Numbered from the stretch's first letter, positions 52,048-61,809 are shown. The stretch: 64,000 nt of DNA from Pigmentiphaga sp. NML080357 (GCF_002188465.1 NZ_NINW01000037.1:186001-250000), one strand, 5' to 3'. Translations and numbers: made by a program. The notes: a model not told the origin generated them from the letters alone.

Positions 52048-53004
52048 CTACCCCAGCATCACGACATTCGCTACGCGGCGGACATGGACGGCATAGAGCT
52101 GCCGGATGAGATCGATGGCCTGGTCGGTGTCGTTGATGGCGAAGCGGCCACTGATGCGCTGGCGGGCCAGCCGGTCGTTCATCAGGATCACGCGGCCGCT
52201 GCGGTAACGGTTGATCTCGGCCACGGCATCGACCAGCGGCGTGTCGTTGAAGACGATGTACCCCTGGCGCCAATCCGAGGGCGCGGCGCCTGTGTTGCGC
52301 ACGGCGGCGGATGTGTGCCCCGTACCGTACGAGGCCGACTCGCTGGCCTCCAAGGTCAGGATGCCGTCGGCATGGTACAGCTCGGCCTGACCTTCCGTGC
52401 AGAGGACGCGGGTTTCTTCGTTGTCCAGATGTCTGATCTCGACGCACCCCGCCGCGAGCTGGATGCGGCCCGAGCCGGCCTGGATCTCCAGCGGCGCCTG
52501 GCCGTCGTTGCGGATCTCGGCTTCGCCGGCGATCAGTTCGACCCGCAGGGGGTCGGCCCGCCGGACCGACAGGCTGGTCTGGGTATTCAGCAGCAGCTGT
52601 ATATGCGCATTCAACGCCACGCTGAGCTGCTCGCCCACGGCCGTGCGATAGTCGGCCCCCATCTCGGACCAGGACGGCCACAGCCCCAAGGGCGGATTCA
52701 CCATGCCCACCACGCCCGCGGCGGTGGCGACCGCGGCGCCGACGAACCACCTGCGGCTTGGCGAGACCGGCCGCGCCACCTGCGCTGCCGGAATCCGTTG
52801 CCGGACCGTCTGCAGGACCTCGCCCATTTCGCGCCATTCCGCGCTCGCCCGCCGCCACATCTGCGCATGCGTGGCGCTCTGTGCGCACCAGCGGCGCAGC
52901 GCCTCGGCATCGGCGGCGGTCGGACGGCCGACAGCCAGCCGCCGCGCCCATGCCCGCGCCTGCTGCAACACGATGTCGGCGCCGTCCGCACCGGGATCGT
53001 TCAT
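52048..53004 (-). CDS. FecR-like anti-sigma factor (VreR-like), module 2
   Basis: 318 residues from ATG 53004 (AGGAG 5 bases upstream; ATG 53043 is possible). DUF4880-type N-terminus (VLQQARAWARRLAVGRPTAA), membrane helix near 87-108 preceded by a Tat-like SPSRRWFVGA, FecR periplasmic domain, and a C-terminal STN-like part (DAVAEINRYRSGRVILMND, then ISGRFAINDTDQAIDLIRQ). The NPPLGLWPSW motif after the helix parallels HPPFGLWPAI in the module 1 protein. It should sequester the sigma factor encoded just upstream; the exoprotein 2 gene follows after a repeat-bearing gap. Confidence 0.88.
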   Translation of the reverse strand: MNDPGADGADIVLQQARAWARRLAVGRPTAADAEALRRWCAQSATHAQMWRRASAEWREMGEVLQTVRQRIPAAQVARPVSPSRRWFVGAAVATAAGVVGMVNPPLGLWPSWSEMGADYRTAVGEQLSVALNAHIQLLLNTQTSLSVRRADPLRVELIAGEAEIRNDGQAPLEIQAGSGRIQLAAGCVEIRHLDNEETRVLCTEGQAELYHADGILTLEASESASYGTGHTSAAVRNTGAAPSDWRQGYIVFNDTPLVDAVAEINRYRSGRVILMNDRLARQRISGRFAINDTDQAIDLIRQLYAVHVRRVANVVMLG

Positions 53005-53062
53005 AGGTTCTCCTGCCATCATGCCGTGGAGCCGGGTATCCATGTCCTGTTTTTCCTTCTTC

Positions 53063-53659
53063 TTATAGACGTTCCGCAACACGGACGTGCGCACGCTTTT
53101 TCGGGGAATCTGACAATTTGTTGCCATCTTTCCCAGCGCCGCCGGCAATAGCGTCCACCGCTTCCATGTGACGCGCGCAGAATTCGTGCGCGGCCTGCAG
53201 CTCCCTGCTGATCAGCCGCGTGGAGACGCCCCATCGCTGGGCCAGCTCCTTCAGCGTCAAGCCGTCGACCCGCGCGGAGTAGAGAATGTCGCGCTGCCGG
53301 GCGGGCAAGGCGGCCAGGGCATCGACGGCCCGGGTCAGGTCGAAGCGCGCCTGCACCACGTGCGACGGACCGGGCGCGGGATCGGCCAGTTCGTACAAGT
53401 CTGCCACCTCATCGGCACTCAGGTAGCGCTGGGTGCCGCGCAACCGGTCGATGGCAGCGTTGACGGCGGTATGCAGCAGATAAGCCTGGGGATGCCGCAC
53501 CTCGTTCAAGCCTTCACGGTCCGCCAACTGCACATAGGCGTCGTGCAGCGCTTCGCCAGCCAGTTCCGCCGAGCCCAGGCGCCGGACCAGCTGCGCCTTG
53601 AGCGTTTCATAGCGCTCGGTAAACAGCCGCTTCAATTCGGCCAGGCCGCTGCCCGTCAT
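53063..53659 (-). CDS. FecI-like ECF sigma factor (VreI-like), module 2
   Basis: 198 residues: region 2 (RRLGSAELAGEALHDAYVQL, AYLLHTAVNAAIDRLRG), the ADPAPGP linker shared with module 1, and region 4 (LPARQRDILYSARVDGLTLK, ELAQRWGVSTRLISRELQAA). Longer C-terminal tail than the module 1 factor. ATG 53659 overlaps the STN protein stop as ATGA. It probably transcribes exoprotein 2 and perhaps tpsB; cross-talk with the module 1 sigma is an open question. Confidence 0.9.
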   Translation of the reverse strand: MTGSGLAELKRLFTERYETLKAQLVRRLGSAELAGEALHDAYVQLADREGLNEVRHPQAYLLHTAVNAAIDRLRGTQRYLSADEVADLYELADPAPGPSHVVQARFDLTRAVDALAALPARQRDILYSARVDGLTLKELAQRWGVSTRLISRELQAAHEFCARHMEAVDAIAGGAGKDGNKLSDSPKKRAHVRVAERL

Positions 53660-54357
53660 GACGCGCAAGCCTTCAGGCGGCCGGTCTGAGGCGTCACCAG
53701 CAGCACGATGGGCTGGACGAGTGCGGGCGGCGGCTCGATGCCCAGCTGCGCCCCCTCCAGGCGGGCTTCGATGCGCGGCTCGAGGTCGGCATGGCCCTGC
53801 GCGGCGGCCCTGACCCGATGCAGCGCTCCGGTACCGCTGACATAGGCGCTGATAGCCAGCCGGTACTGGCCGACAGCCAACCCGGCGTCGACGCAGAGAA
53901 TACTGGTGGCCACGCGCTGCACCCGACCGTAGAACGCGGCGTGGGCAGCGGTCCCGCCATCGCCTTCCGCGGCGGGGTACGCCGCGAGCTCGACCGGCAC
54001 GATCACGAATGCGCCGGACGACGCGAACCGCGCCCGCATCCCGGTCCCCTGCAGCAAGGTGTCCAAGGCCTCATCGGGATCCAGGGGCTCGCGGATCGCC
54101 GTCGATCTCAACCCGGCCACCTGGCCGGCATCGTAGAGAACCGAGCGGCCGGTCGCCAGGCTGTAGGCCTGCAGCGCGTCGTGCAAGGGCAGGCTGTCGA
54201 TGGCGAACGATGCAGGCTCGCTCCTGGCCGCCACGCCGGCTTCGCGCGCGGGCGCCGACGCGGCGGCCACGTTGCAGAAGCCGCAGCAGAACGGCCCCAG
54301 GATCCAGGCGCACAACATCATGCGCACACGAAGCAGGTGCGAACGACGAGCGGACAA
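53656..54357 (-). CDS. Free-standing STN plus TonB-C-like periplasmic signalling protein (VreA-like), module 2
   Basis: About 233 residues. STN domain (about 50-120: FAIDSLPLHDALQAYSLATG, RSVLYDAGQVAGL, ALDTLLQGTGM), a linker, and a TonB-CTD-like domain (141-223: AFYGRVQRVATSIL, YRLAISAYVSGTGALHRVR, PALVQPIVLLV). Same architecture and almost the same length as the module 1 protein, with low overall identity. Start uncertain: TTG 54357 gives a charged n-region before the hydrophobic MMLCAWILGPFCCGFC; ATG 54321 lacks it and TTG 54438 adds 27 residues. None has a good ribosome binding site. Confidence 0.8.
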   Translation of the reverse strand: MSARRSHLLRVRMMLCAWILGPFCCGFCNVAAASAPAREAGVAARSEPASFAIDSLPLHDALQAYSLATGRSVLYDAGQVAGLRSTAIREPLDPDEALDTLLQGTGMRARFASSGAFVIVPVELAAYPAAEGDGGTAAHAAFYGRVQRVATSILCVDAGLAVGQYRLAISAYVSGTGALHRVRAAAQGHADLEPRIEARLEGAQLGIEPPPALVQPIVLLVTPQTGRLKACAS

Positions 54358-54708
54358 GCGGGCGACGGCAGGCAGGACATTCCACCCCAAACGCGGCAGT
54401 TCTTCATGGACCGCACGGCTGGACCGGGCGTGCGGCAAGGCCGCCGCATCGTAGCCCGCGGGCGTGACAGCCGGATTACATCCGCGTTACCGCCCGCGCC
54501 GCACCGACCGGCCCGCCGCCGCGATCCGGCGCGGCGACGAGCCTATCCCCAAGGTACGGACCAGGTTCGCAAACCCGCGCACCAGTTCCCATAGTCCTGC
54601 TGCCATCATTCCCCGGCGCTCGGCCCGTGGCCATTGAAGTATGGACGGATGGCGGTGCCGCGAACTGCAGCGATCCTGACAAACAAGTTGTATCCTTTTG
54701 TGCCGGCG
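54358..54708. other. Gap between HtrA gene and module 2
   Basis: About 350 bases with no credible gene. On the minus strand there is a TTGTTTGTCAGG sequence near 54690 (possible -35 or half a PHO box) and a GGTTTGCGAACC near-palindrome at about 54564-54575. I found no full PHO-box-like repeat here. Confidence 0.45.
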
Positions 54709-56118
54709 CTACCGCGCATCCCGGGATGCCGCGCCGGGAAGCTCCAGCGCGACGAATATCCTGGTCCCCCGGCGCTGCACCAGCAGCGCCGCGGATCCTT
54801 CGGCTTCGGTCACCGCCTCGGCCAATGCGGCCAACGATCCAACGGGCTGTCCGTTGACGGCCAGGATGACGTCGCCGATTTTCATCCCCGCGCGCGCGGC
54901 AGCAGCGTTGACCCGCTGCACCAGCAATCCGGCCTCGACGCGCAGGACCTGGAGCTCCTGCGGCAGCAGCGGACGCACGACCAGGCCCAGCGGGGTGGCG
55001 GGATCGGATGCGGCCGCGGCCGGGCGGGACGGAACTTCGAAACGATCGATGGGGACGTCCATCGCCACGCGCTCCCGATCGCGCCAGACGGCCATCGTCG
55101 CCGTCTGGCCCGGCGGCAGCTCCGCGACGAAAATCAGCGCGTCGGCCGACTGCTTCACCGCTCGCCCCCGCACTTCGAGAATCACGTCCCCCGGCCGCAA
55201 GCCGGCCCGGTCCGCGCCGCCCCCGGGCTCCACGTAGCTGATCAGGGCGCCGGCGGGCTGCGGCAGCCGGAACGAATGGGCCAATGCCTGGCTCACCTCC
55301 TGGACCGCCACCCCGATACGGCCACGCGTGATGCTGCTGCCCGCCTGCAATTGCTGCTTGATGCGCATGGCCACATCGATCGGAATGGCAAAGGACAGAC
55401 CCTGGTATCCGCCGTTGTTGCTGTAGATGCGCGAATTGATGCCGATGACCTCGCCCCGCAGGTTGAATAGCGGGCCGCCGGAATTGCCGGGATTGACGGG
55501 CACGTCCGTTTGCAGGAATGGCATGTACTCGGCGCCCGGGAGAACCCTGCCCTTGGCGCTGATGATGCCCGCGGTGGCCGATTGGCTGAAGCCGTAAGGC
55601 GCCCCGATGGCCAGCACCCAGTCGCCCACGTCGGCCCGGTCCGGATCGCCGATCGCCACCACCGGCAGCCCGGACGCCTCGATCTTGAGCAGGGCCACGT
55701 CGGCCACGGGGTCCAGGCCGATCAATTGCGCCTTGAATTCCCGGCGATCCGCCAGCCGCACGCTGATGTCCCTGCCCTGCGCCACCACGTGGGCATTGGT
55801 GAGGATGTAGCCGTCTGCGCCGACGATGAAACCCGAGCCCAGGCTGCGTTCGTCGACCTGGTCGCGGCGGGGCAGCCGGCCTTGCCGCCTTCCCGTCGCC
55901 GGGTCGATCGCGGCGGTTGGCGATGCGCCATCGCGCACCACGCCGATATTTACCACGGCGGGCCCGTAGGTCTTCACCAAGGCCGAGAAATCGGCGGCCG
56001 GCAGCCACGTGGCGGGCGGCATGTTGGCGCAGGCCGATACCGCGAGCATCGCCGCCAGCAGCGCGTGCCGCAGCAAAGGAAGGCGACCGCCTGCGCCCGG
56101 GCTAGGTTTTCGCCACAA
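54709..56118 (-). CDS. HtrA/DegP-type serine protease, probable lipoprotein
   Basis: 469 residues from TTG 56118; lipobox LAVSAC near residue 30. Trypsin-like domain with catalytic His (YILTNAHVVAQG), Asp (DPVADVALLKIEA) and Ser (NPGNSGGPLFNL), followed by two PDZ domains (IGVAVQEVSQALAHSFRLPQ to about 380, and LRVEAGLLVQRVNAAAARAG to the end). Such proteases degrade or process periplasmic proteins; in Bordetella, DegP helps FhaB quality control. Overlaps the TonB-C-like gene by 17 bases, so co-translated. The unusual start codon makes the N-terminus uncertain; a start nearer the lipobox is possible. Confidence 0.88.
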   Translation of the reverse strand: MWRKPSPGAGGRLPLLRHALLAAMLAVSACANMPPATWLPAADFSALVKTYGPAVVNIGVVRDGASPTAAIDPATGRRQGRLPRRDQVDERSLGSGFIVGADGYILTNAHVVAQGRDISVRLADRREFKAQLIGLDPVADVALLKIEASGLPVVAIGDPDRADVGDWVLAIGAPYGFSQSATAGIISAKGRVLPGAEYMPFLQTDVPVNPGNSGGPLFNLRGEVIGINSRIYSNNGGYQGLSFAIPIDVAMRIKQQLQAGSSITRGRIGVAVQEVSQALAHSFRLPQPAGALISYVEPGGGADRAGLRPGDVILEVRGRAVKQSADALIFVAELPPGQTATMAVWRDRERVAMDVPIDRFEVPSRPAAAASDPATPLGLVVRPLLPQELQVLRVEAGLLVQRVNAAAARAGMKIGDVILAVNGQPVGSLAALAEAVTEAEGSAALLVQRRGTRIFVALELPGAASRDAR

Positions 56119-56599
56119 AGCTGAGTTCCAGCTGCAGCACCATGGGCTGGCGCATATCGCGAGGCGGCGGCTCGGACAATGCCTGCGAGGTCAGCAGGGC
56201 GCGCAGGTCCTCATCGGCTTGCTGCTGGCCCAGCGACGCGAATTCCAGCCGTTCCACCTTGCCGCCCTCGCCTACCCAGACCCGCACGATCAGCGGCGCG
56301 GGCGGCGCGGCCTGCCCTTCCTGCAGCATCCTGTCCTGCATCCAGGCATGCAGCCGCTGCACGGTTTCGTTCTCCGGATCGCTCAGCCATGCCTGGAACT
56401 GGTTGCTGGCCAGTTGCGCATAGCTGATCCAGTGCTGCGGCACGGGCTGCGCAGGCGCCTGGGCGGCCGCGGGAGCGCTGGCCGCCGCGGTCAGGCCCAG
56501 GCCGAGGGCGCCGGCGACGCGCGCGATGCGCTCCCAGGCGCGGCGAATGAACGGGCTGCCGCTGGAGCGCGTAAAGGATGGGTTCGAGGTCTTTGCCAT
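56102..56599 (-). CDS. TonB-C-like periplasmic protein
   Basis: 165 residues from ATG 56599: signal or membrane helix (about 24-48, IARVAGALGLGLTAAASAPA), a helical segment (FQAWLSDPENETVQRLHAWM) and a C-terminal TonB-CTD-like domain (PLIVRVWVGEGGKVERLEFA, SEPPPRDMRQPMVLQLELSF). It resembles the C-terminal half of the VreA-like proteins but without an STN domain. Between a trypsin-like protease and HtrA in one operon. Possible link between proteolysis and the signalling proteins (inference). Confidence 0.7.
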   Translation of the reverse strand: MAKTSNPSFTRSSGSPFIRRAWERIARVAGALGLGLTAAASAPAAAQAPAQPVPQHWISYAQLASNQFQAWLSDPENETVQRLHAWMQDRMLQEGQAAPPAPLIVRVWVGEGGKVERLEFASLGQQQADEDLRALLTSQALSEPPPRDMRQPMVLQLELSFVAKT

Positions 56600-56632
56600 G
56601 ATAGAGGTCACGCGTTGAGGACGACTCCGCAT

Positions 56633-57403
56633 CTAGCCGCACAAGATCCCCACGGCCAGCGTCGCGGCGCGGGCGGCGGGCGACTGGTTCGGCGCCAGCT
56701 GCGGCGTGTCGCTTTCGGTAAAGGAGATGCCGCTGTCGCGGAGGAATTGTTTGACCGGTTCGGCTGCGACGGCGCGAACCTGGGACGGCCCGGACACCAT
56801 GGCTGCGCTGGACGCGCGGCTGAGCACGACGCCCGCGGCGCCGGGGCCCCGCGCCACCCGCTCCACGACCACGCCGGCAACCAGGCCATCGGCGTGCAAT
56901 ACGGCGCTGCCGCTGGTTCCCGGCTTGACGCCCGAAATCAGGTTCAGGTCATCGCCTCCCGGCACGGTCATGGCATTGCTCAGCACGCTGGCACGGTGCG
57001 GCATGCGTTGCAATACGCTGTAGGCCTCGGCGAAGACGCCCATGCTGCTGCCGCCGGATTGCGCCTTGGCCGGAAAGGTCGCGCTCAGGTAAGGGATCAG
57101 TTCCGTGCCGAGTACGGCCAGGTCGTGCGCATTGCTGACCGCGCGCACCCGGGCCTGCGCCACCTTGCCGTCCTTGACGACGAAGACGTCCTTGCAATGA
57201 TCGACCGCATGACGGGCCGTCAGCACGTCTCCCTGTTGATTGAGGAAGACGCCGGTGGCATGGGTATCCGCCCCGATGGAAAGCCGGGGCGGCTCGGCCC
57301 GCGAAGCACATGGCATGGCGACGGCGCAGGCTCCCGCGGCAATGGCGGCCGCCGCCCGGCGCATCGTGTTCGCCATCGATATCGCACGATGGCCTCTCGC
57401 CAT
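56633..57403 (-). CDS. Secreted trypsin-like serine protease
   Basis: 256 residues from ATG 57403 (or 247 from ATG 57376). Signal peptide around RRAAAAIAAGACAVAMPCAS, then a chymotrypsin-fold domain with His (DVLTARHAVDHCKDV), Asp (SNAHDLAVLG) and Ser (GVKPGTSGSAVLHADG) in the usual order and spacing. No PDZ domain. It heads an operon with the TonB-C-like and HtrA genes; a PHO-box-like repeat lies 120 bases upstream. May process secreted or periplasmic proteins of the neighbouring TPS system (inference). Confidence 0.83.
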   Translation of the reverse strand: MARGHRAISMANTMRRAAAAIAAGACAVAMPCASRAEPPRLSIGADTHATGVFLNQQGDVLTARHAVDHCKDVFVVKDGKVAQARVRAVSNAHDLAVLGTELIPYLSATFPAKAQSGGSSMGVFAEAYSVLQRMPHRASVLSNAMTVPGGDDLNLISGVKPGTSGSAVLHADGLVAGVVVERVARGPGAAGVVLSRASSAAMVSGPSQVRAVAAEPVKQFLRDSGISFTESDTPQLAPNQSPAARAATLAVGILCG

Positions 57404-57522
57404 GTCAACGCGCCCCTGCAGCTGGAAAATTGGCCGCACACTGTGCCTCTGGATGATTGCCGGGATATGTCGGTCGTCCCGCCTCTTCTTCCAAGACGGA
57501 TACGGGGCCCGAAAATCGCCTG

Positions 57523-57540
57523 TTGTCACAAAAAATTCAC
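57523..57540. promoter_or_regulatory. PHO-box-like direct repeat upstream of protease operon
   Basis: TTGTCAC, AAAA, AATTCAC on the plus strand, 7-4-7 layout as at 37624 and 51937, about 120 bases before the protease start. Confidence 0.6.
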
Positions 57541-57598
57541 ACGATGGCGGAGCGTCGCGGAGGCGGTTCCACCGCCGGCAGCGAAGAATAACGAGAGA

Positions 57599-58117
57599 TC
57601 AGGCTTCCAGCAGCCGTCTCATATAGCAGGCGCCTGCGCCGTAGCCATCGAGCGCCTCGGGCTCGGCCTCTACCGCCTCGAATCCCTGGCGTACCCAGTA
57701 GGCTCGCGCCGGGGCCAGCGACACCAGCGTCGCGCAGGCAAGCCCGGCTTTCCGCGCATGGTCGAGCCCGGTTCGCACCAGCGCCGTCCCCACGCCCTGC
57801 CCCGCCGCGGCCGGCGCCACGGCGCAATCATGCAGGAACCAGCTGCGCGCATCGGCCGGCAGGGCCGGCAGCGGTACGTTGAGTCGGGGCGGCGCGCCCA
57901 GGGGCCAAGGGTAGGAAACGAGATAGCCCAGCACACCGTCCGGGCCGCGCGCGACCCAGCAGGTGCGCGGCGACAGGCGGATACGGTTCAGGAACAATCC
58001 GGCATCTTCCAGCACGTCGACGCCGGCATAGGCCTGGGCCTGCACGGCCAACACGGCCTCGACGGCGGCCGGCTGCATTGCCTCGATGGCAAAGCCGGCC
58101 GAATGACGGGCGGCCAC
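57599..58117 (-). CDS. GNAT-family N-acetyltransferase
   Basis: 172 residues from GTG 58117 (or 159 from ATG 58078). Acetyl-CoA motif A is clear: WFLHDCAVAPAAAGQGVGTA followed by LVRTGLDHARKAGL; motif B ends in YWVRQGFEAVE. Substrate unknown. It begins 2 bases after the leuA stop and probably shares its transcript; most of the longer open frame upstream shadows leuA. Confidence 0.85.
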   Translation of the reverse strand: MAARHSAGFAIEAMQPAAVEAVLAVQAQAYAGVDVLEDAGLFLNRIRLSPRTCWVARGPDGVLGYLVSYPWPLGAPPRLNVPLPALPADARSWFLHDCAVAPAAAGQGVGTALVRTGLDHARKAGLACATLVSLAPARAYWVRQGFEAVEAEPEALDGYGAGACYMRRLLEA

Positions 58118-58119
58118 CC

Positions 58120-59661
<1,542 letters not shown>

Positions 59662-59681
59662 TAGAATCTCCTGGCCAGCGC

Positions 59682-60440
59682 CTACTCGATCGTTCTACGT
59701 GTGTGCTGCTGCAGGCGGCGGGCCTTGTTCCAGCGTACCGCCCACAGTACGTAGCCGGACAATCCGTAGATCACGAACAGCGCGAACAGCACGATGGGCG
59801 GATCGCTGGAAATGAAGACGAAGGCCAGCACGACCAGCAGGATGGTCCAGAACGGCACGCTGCGGCCCAGCGCGAACGACTTGCCGCTGAAGAAGGGCGC
59901 GTTCGATACCATGCTCATGCCTGCGTAGACCGTCAGGCCGAAGGCGGCCCAGGGCATCCACAGTTCGCGGATGGGCAGCTTGTTGTCGACCGCCAGCCAG
60001 ACGAAGCCTGCCACCATCGCGGCCGCCGCCGGGCTCGGCAGGCCTTGGAAGAACCGTTTGTCCACCACGCCGACGTTGATGTTGAAACGGGCCAGGCGCA
60101 GCGCGGCGCCCGCCACATAGATGAAGGCGGCCAGCCATCCCCACCGCCCCAATCCGTTCAGGATCCATTCGTACATGACCAGGGCCGGCGCCACGCCGAA
60201 CGACGTCATGTCGGAAAGCGAGTCGTATTGCTCGCCGAATGCGGACTGCGTGTTCGTCAACCGGGCGACGCGGCCGTCCATGCCGTCGAGCACCATGGCC
60301 ACGAAGATGGCGATGGCTGCCGCCTCGAAACGGTCGTTCATGGCCTGGACGATGGCATAGAAGCCGGCGAACAGGGCCGCGGTGGTGAAGGCGTTGGGCA
60401 GCAGGTAGATGCCGCGGTGGCGGTGCTCCAGGTCTTTCAT
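59682..60440 (-). CDS. pssA: CDP-diacylglycerol-serine O-phosphatidyltransferase
   Basis: 252-residue inner-membrane enzyme that makes phosphatidylserine from CDP-diacylglycerol and serine. The CDP-alcohol phosphatidyltransferase motif is intact: DG-x2-AR-x8-G-x3-D-x3-D, residues 55-77. About seven hydrophobic helices. Start ATG 60440 ([10 protein letters not shown]) with AGGCGG; the frame extends to 60482 without support. First gene of pssA-leuA-GNAT. Confidence 0.96.
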   Translation of the reverse strand: MKDLEHRHRGIYLLPNAFTTAALFAGFYAIVQAMNDRFEAAAIAIFVAMVLDGMDGRVARLTNTQSAFGEQYDSLSDMTSFGVAPALVMYEWILNGLGRWGWLAAFIYVAGAALRLARFNINVGVVDKRFFQGLPSPAAAAMVAGFVWLAVDNKLPIRELWMPWAAFGLTVYAGMSMVSNAPFFSGKSFALGRSVPFWTILLVVLAFVFISSDPPIVLFALFVIYGLSGYVLWAVRWNKARRLQQHTRRTIE

Positions 60441-60561
60441 GACTGGATTCCGCCTGAAGATGGAACGTCGAGGTGCACCCACGTTGCAATGCTCCCCTTT
60501 ATATATGGAGAAAGAGTGGTGATCAGCATGATACGAAGGTTAACCGATGCGGTGCCGGCGG

Positions 60562-60646
60562 GCCAGGGAAGCCCACCCCCCCTCGCGCGCCCCCCTCAAG
60601 GGGCGGCGCTGGCGGACCGGCAAAGCCGGATCCGCGGCGCCCTGGC
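60562..60646. repeat. REP-like structured element
   Basis: Outer arms GCCAGGG/CCCTGGC enclose two hairpins: CCCCT-CA-AGGGG (60592-60603) and a 10-bp stem with one bulge (60612-60635) centred on CCGGC-AAA-GCCGG. This layout resembles interspersed repeats of Achromobacter/Bordetella intergenic regions (from memory). Single copy in this window. Confidence 0.55.
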
Positions 60647-60842
60647 TCTGGTGCGGCTTTCTCCGTTTGCGGCGGCGGTGCTGCCGCTGGCGGTCAGGAC
60701 ATGGTGGTTTTCACCATAAAGAACCATTTGGTACATAGTAATAGCGGATATGGCAGGGCTGCGGGCGGTTCCTTCTTCCCCATAGCCATGGGATTTCTCA
60801 CCATTTCTTGCATTTCCTGCCATTGACGTCCGGCACAACCTG

Positions 60843-60883
60843 TTGGTAGATTGGTTCACATTAATAAACCAAATAAGTACCAA
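60843..60883. promoter_or_regulatory. Nested inverted repeat before the hydrolase-Bug operon
   Basis: TTGGTA (60843) with TACCAA (60878), and inside it TTGGTT (60851) with AACCAA (60867). Lies directly before the ribosome binding site TTGGAGA, so bound protein would block expression. The TTGGT/ACCAA half-sites resemble GntR-type operators. Confidence 0.5.
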
Positions 60884-60894
60884 TTGGAGACAAC

Positions 60895-61809
60895 ATGCCC
60901 AATGTCGAATGGCAGGGCGGCACGGAGCACTGGACGACCAAGGGCGACGTGCGCCTGTTCCTGTGGGAGAAGCGCGCCGCGGCCGGTGTGCCTTTCGCCG
61001 GCACGATCCTGTTCGTGCACGGTTCGTCCATGGCGTCGCAGCCGACTTTCGACCTGACGGTGCCCGGACGGCCCGACTCCTCGGTCATGGACTGGTTCGC
61101 CCGCCGGGGCTTCGACACCTGGTGCATGGACAACGAAGGCTACGGCCGTTCCAGCAAGCACCGGCCCATCAACTGCGACATCGCCAACGGCGCCGACGAT
61201 CTCGAGGCCGGCTCGCAATACATCCTGGCGCGCAACGGCGGCAAGCCGCTGCACGTCTACGGCATTTCATCGGGCGCGCTGAAGGCGGCGCTCTTTGCCC
61301 AGCGCCACCCGGAACGCGTGGCCCGCCTGGCGCTCGACGCCTTCGTCTGGACCGGCGAGGGCAGCCCCACCCTGAAGGAGCGCGCCAAGAAGCTGCCCGA
61401 CTTCCTCGCGAAGACGCGCCGCCCCATCGACCGTGCCTTCGTCTACAGCATCTTCAACCGCGACCACCCCGGCACGGCGGACGACGCCACCATCGAAGCC
61501 TTTGCCGACGCCATCCTCACCCTGGACGACTCGATGCCCACCGGCACCTACGTCGACATGTGCTCGAAGCTGCCGCTGGTCGATCCCGCGCGCCTGACCA
61601 TCCCGACGCTGATCATGCGCGGCGAGTACGACGGCATCGCGAGCTTCGACGACCTGCTGCGCTTCTTCGAGAGGCTGCCCAACATGGACAAGCAATTCAC
61701 CGTCATGTCGGGCATCTCCCACGCCAGCTTCCAGCAGAAGAACTACCTGCGCGTCTACCACATCCTGCACGCCTTCCTCACGCTTCCCGAGGCCCGATAC
61801 GGAGGTTGA
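60895..61809 (+). CDS. Alpha/beta hydrolase
   Basis: 304 residues: oxyanion-hole motif LFVHGSSMAS, nucleophile elbow GISSG with S125, acid Asp in RGEYDGIAS, and His in SGISHASFQ. Cytosolic serine esterase or C-C/C-Cl bond hydrolase; no signal peptide. Start ATG 60895 with TGGAGA. Only 4 bases separate it from the following Bug gene, indicating one operon in which Bug captures and the hydrolase processes a related compound (inference). Confidence 0.87.
   Translation: MPNVEWQGGTEHWTTKGDVRLFLWEKRAAAGVPFAGTILFVHGSSMASQPTFDLTVPGRPDSSVMDWFARRGFDTWCMDNEGYGRSSKHRPINCDIANGADDLEAGSQYILARNGGKPLHVYGISSGALKAALFAQRHPERVARLALDAFVWTGEGSPTLKERAKKLPDFLAKTRRPIDRAFVYSIFNRDHPGTADDATIEAFADAILTLDDSMPTGTYVDMCSKLPLVDPARLTIPTLIMRGEYDGIASFDDLLRFFERLPNMDKQFTVMSGISHASFQQKNYLRVYHILHAFLTLPEARYGG

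Larger units (their letters stand above)
60441..60894. other. Intergenic region pssA / alpha-beta hydrolase
   Basis: 454 bases with no credible gene. Contents: an AT-rich TATATA at 60501-60506 that could be the pssA -10 region on the minus strand, the structured repeat at 60562-60646, an ACCATTTGGT palindrome at 60723-60732, and the inverted repeats at 60843-60883 before the hydrolase. Confidence 0.5.

Noticed and set aside
54358-54708. Full PHO-box-like repeat upstream of module 2 VreA-like gene
   Set aside because: Only one TTTGTCA half-site was found; the second repeat at the required 11-base spacing is missing.
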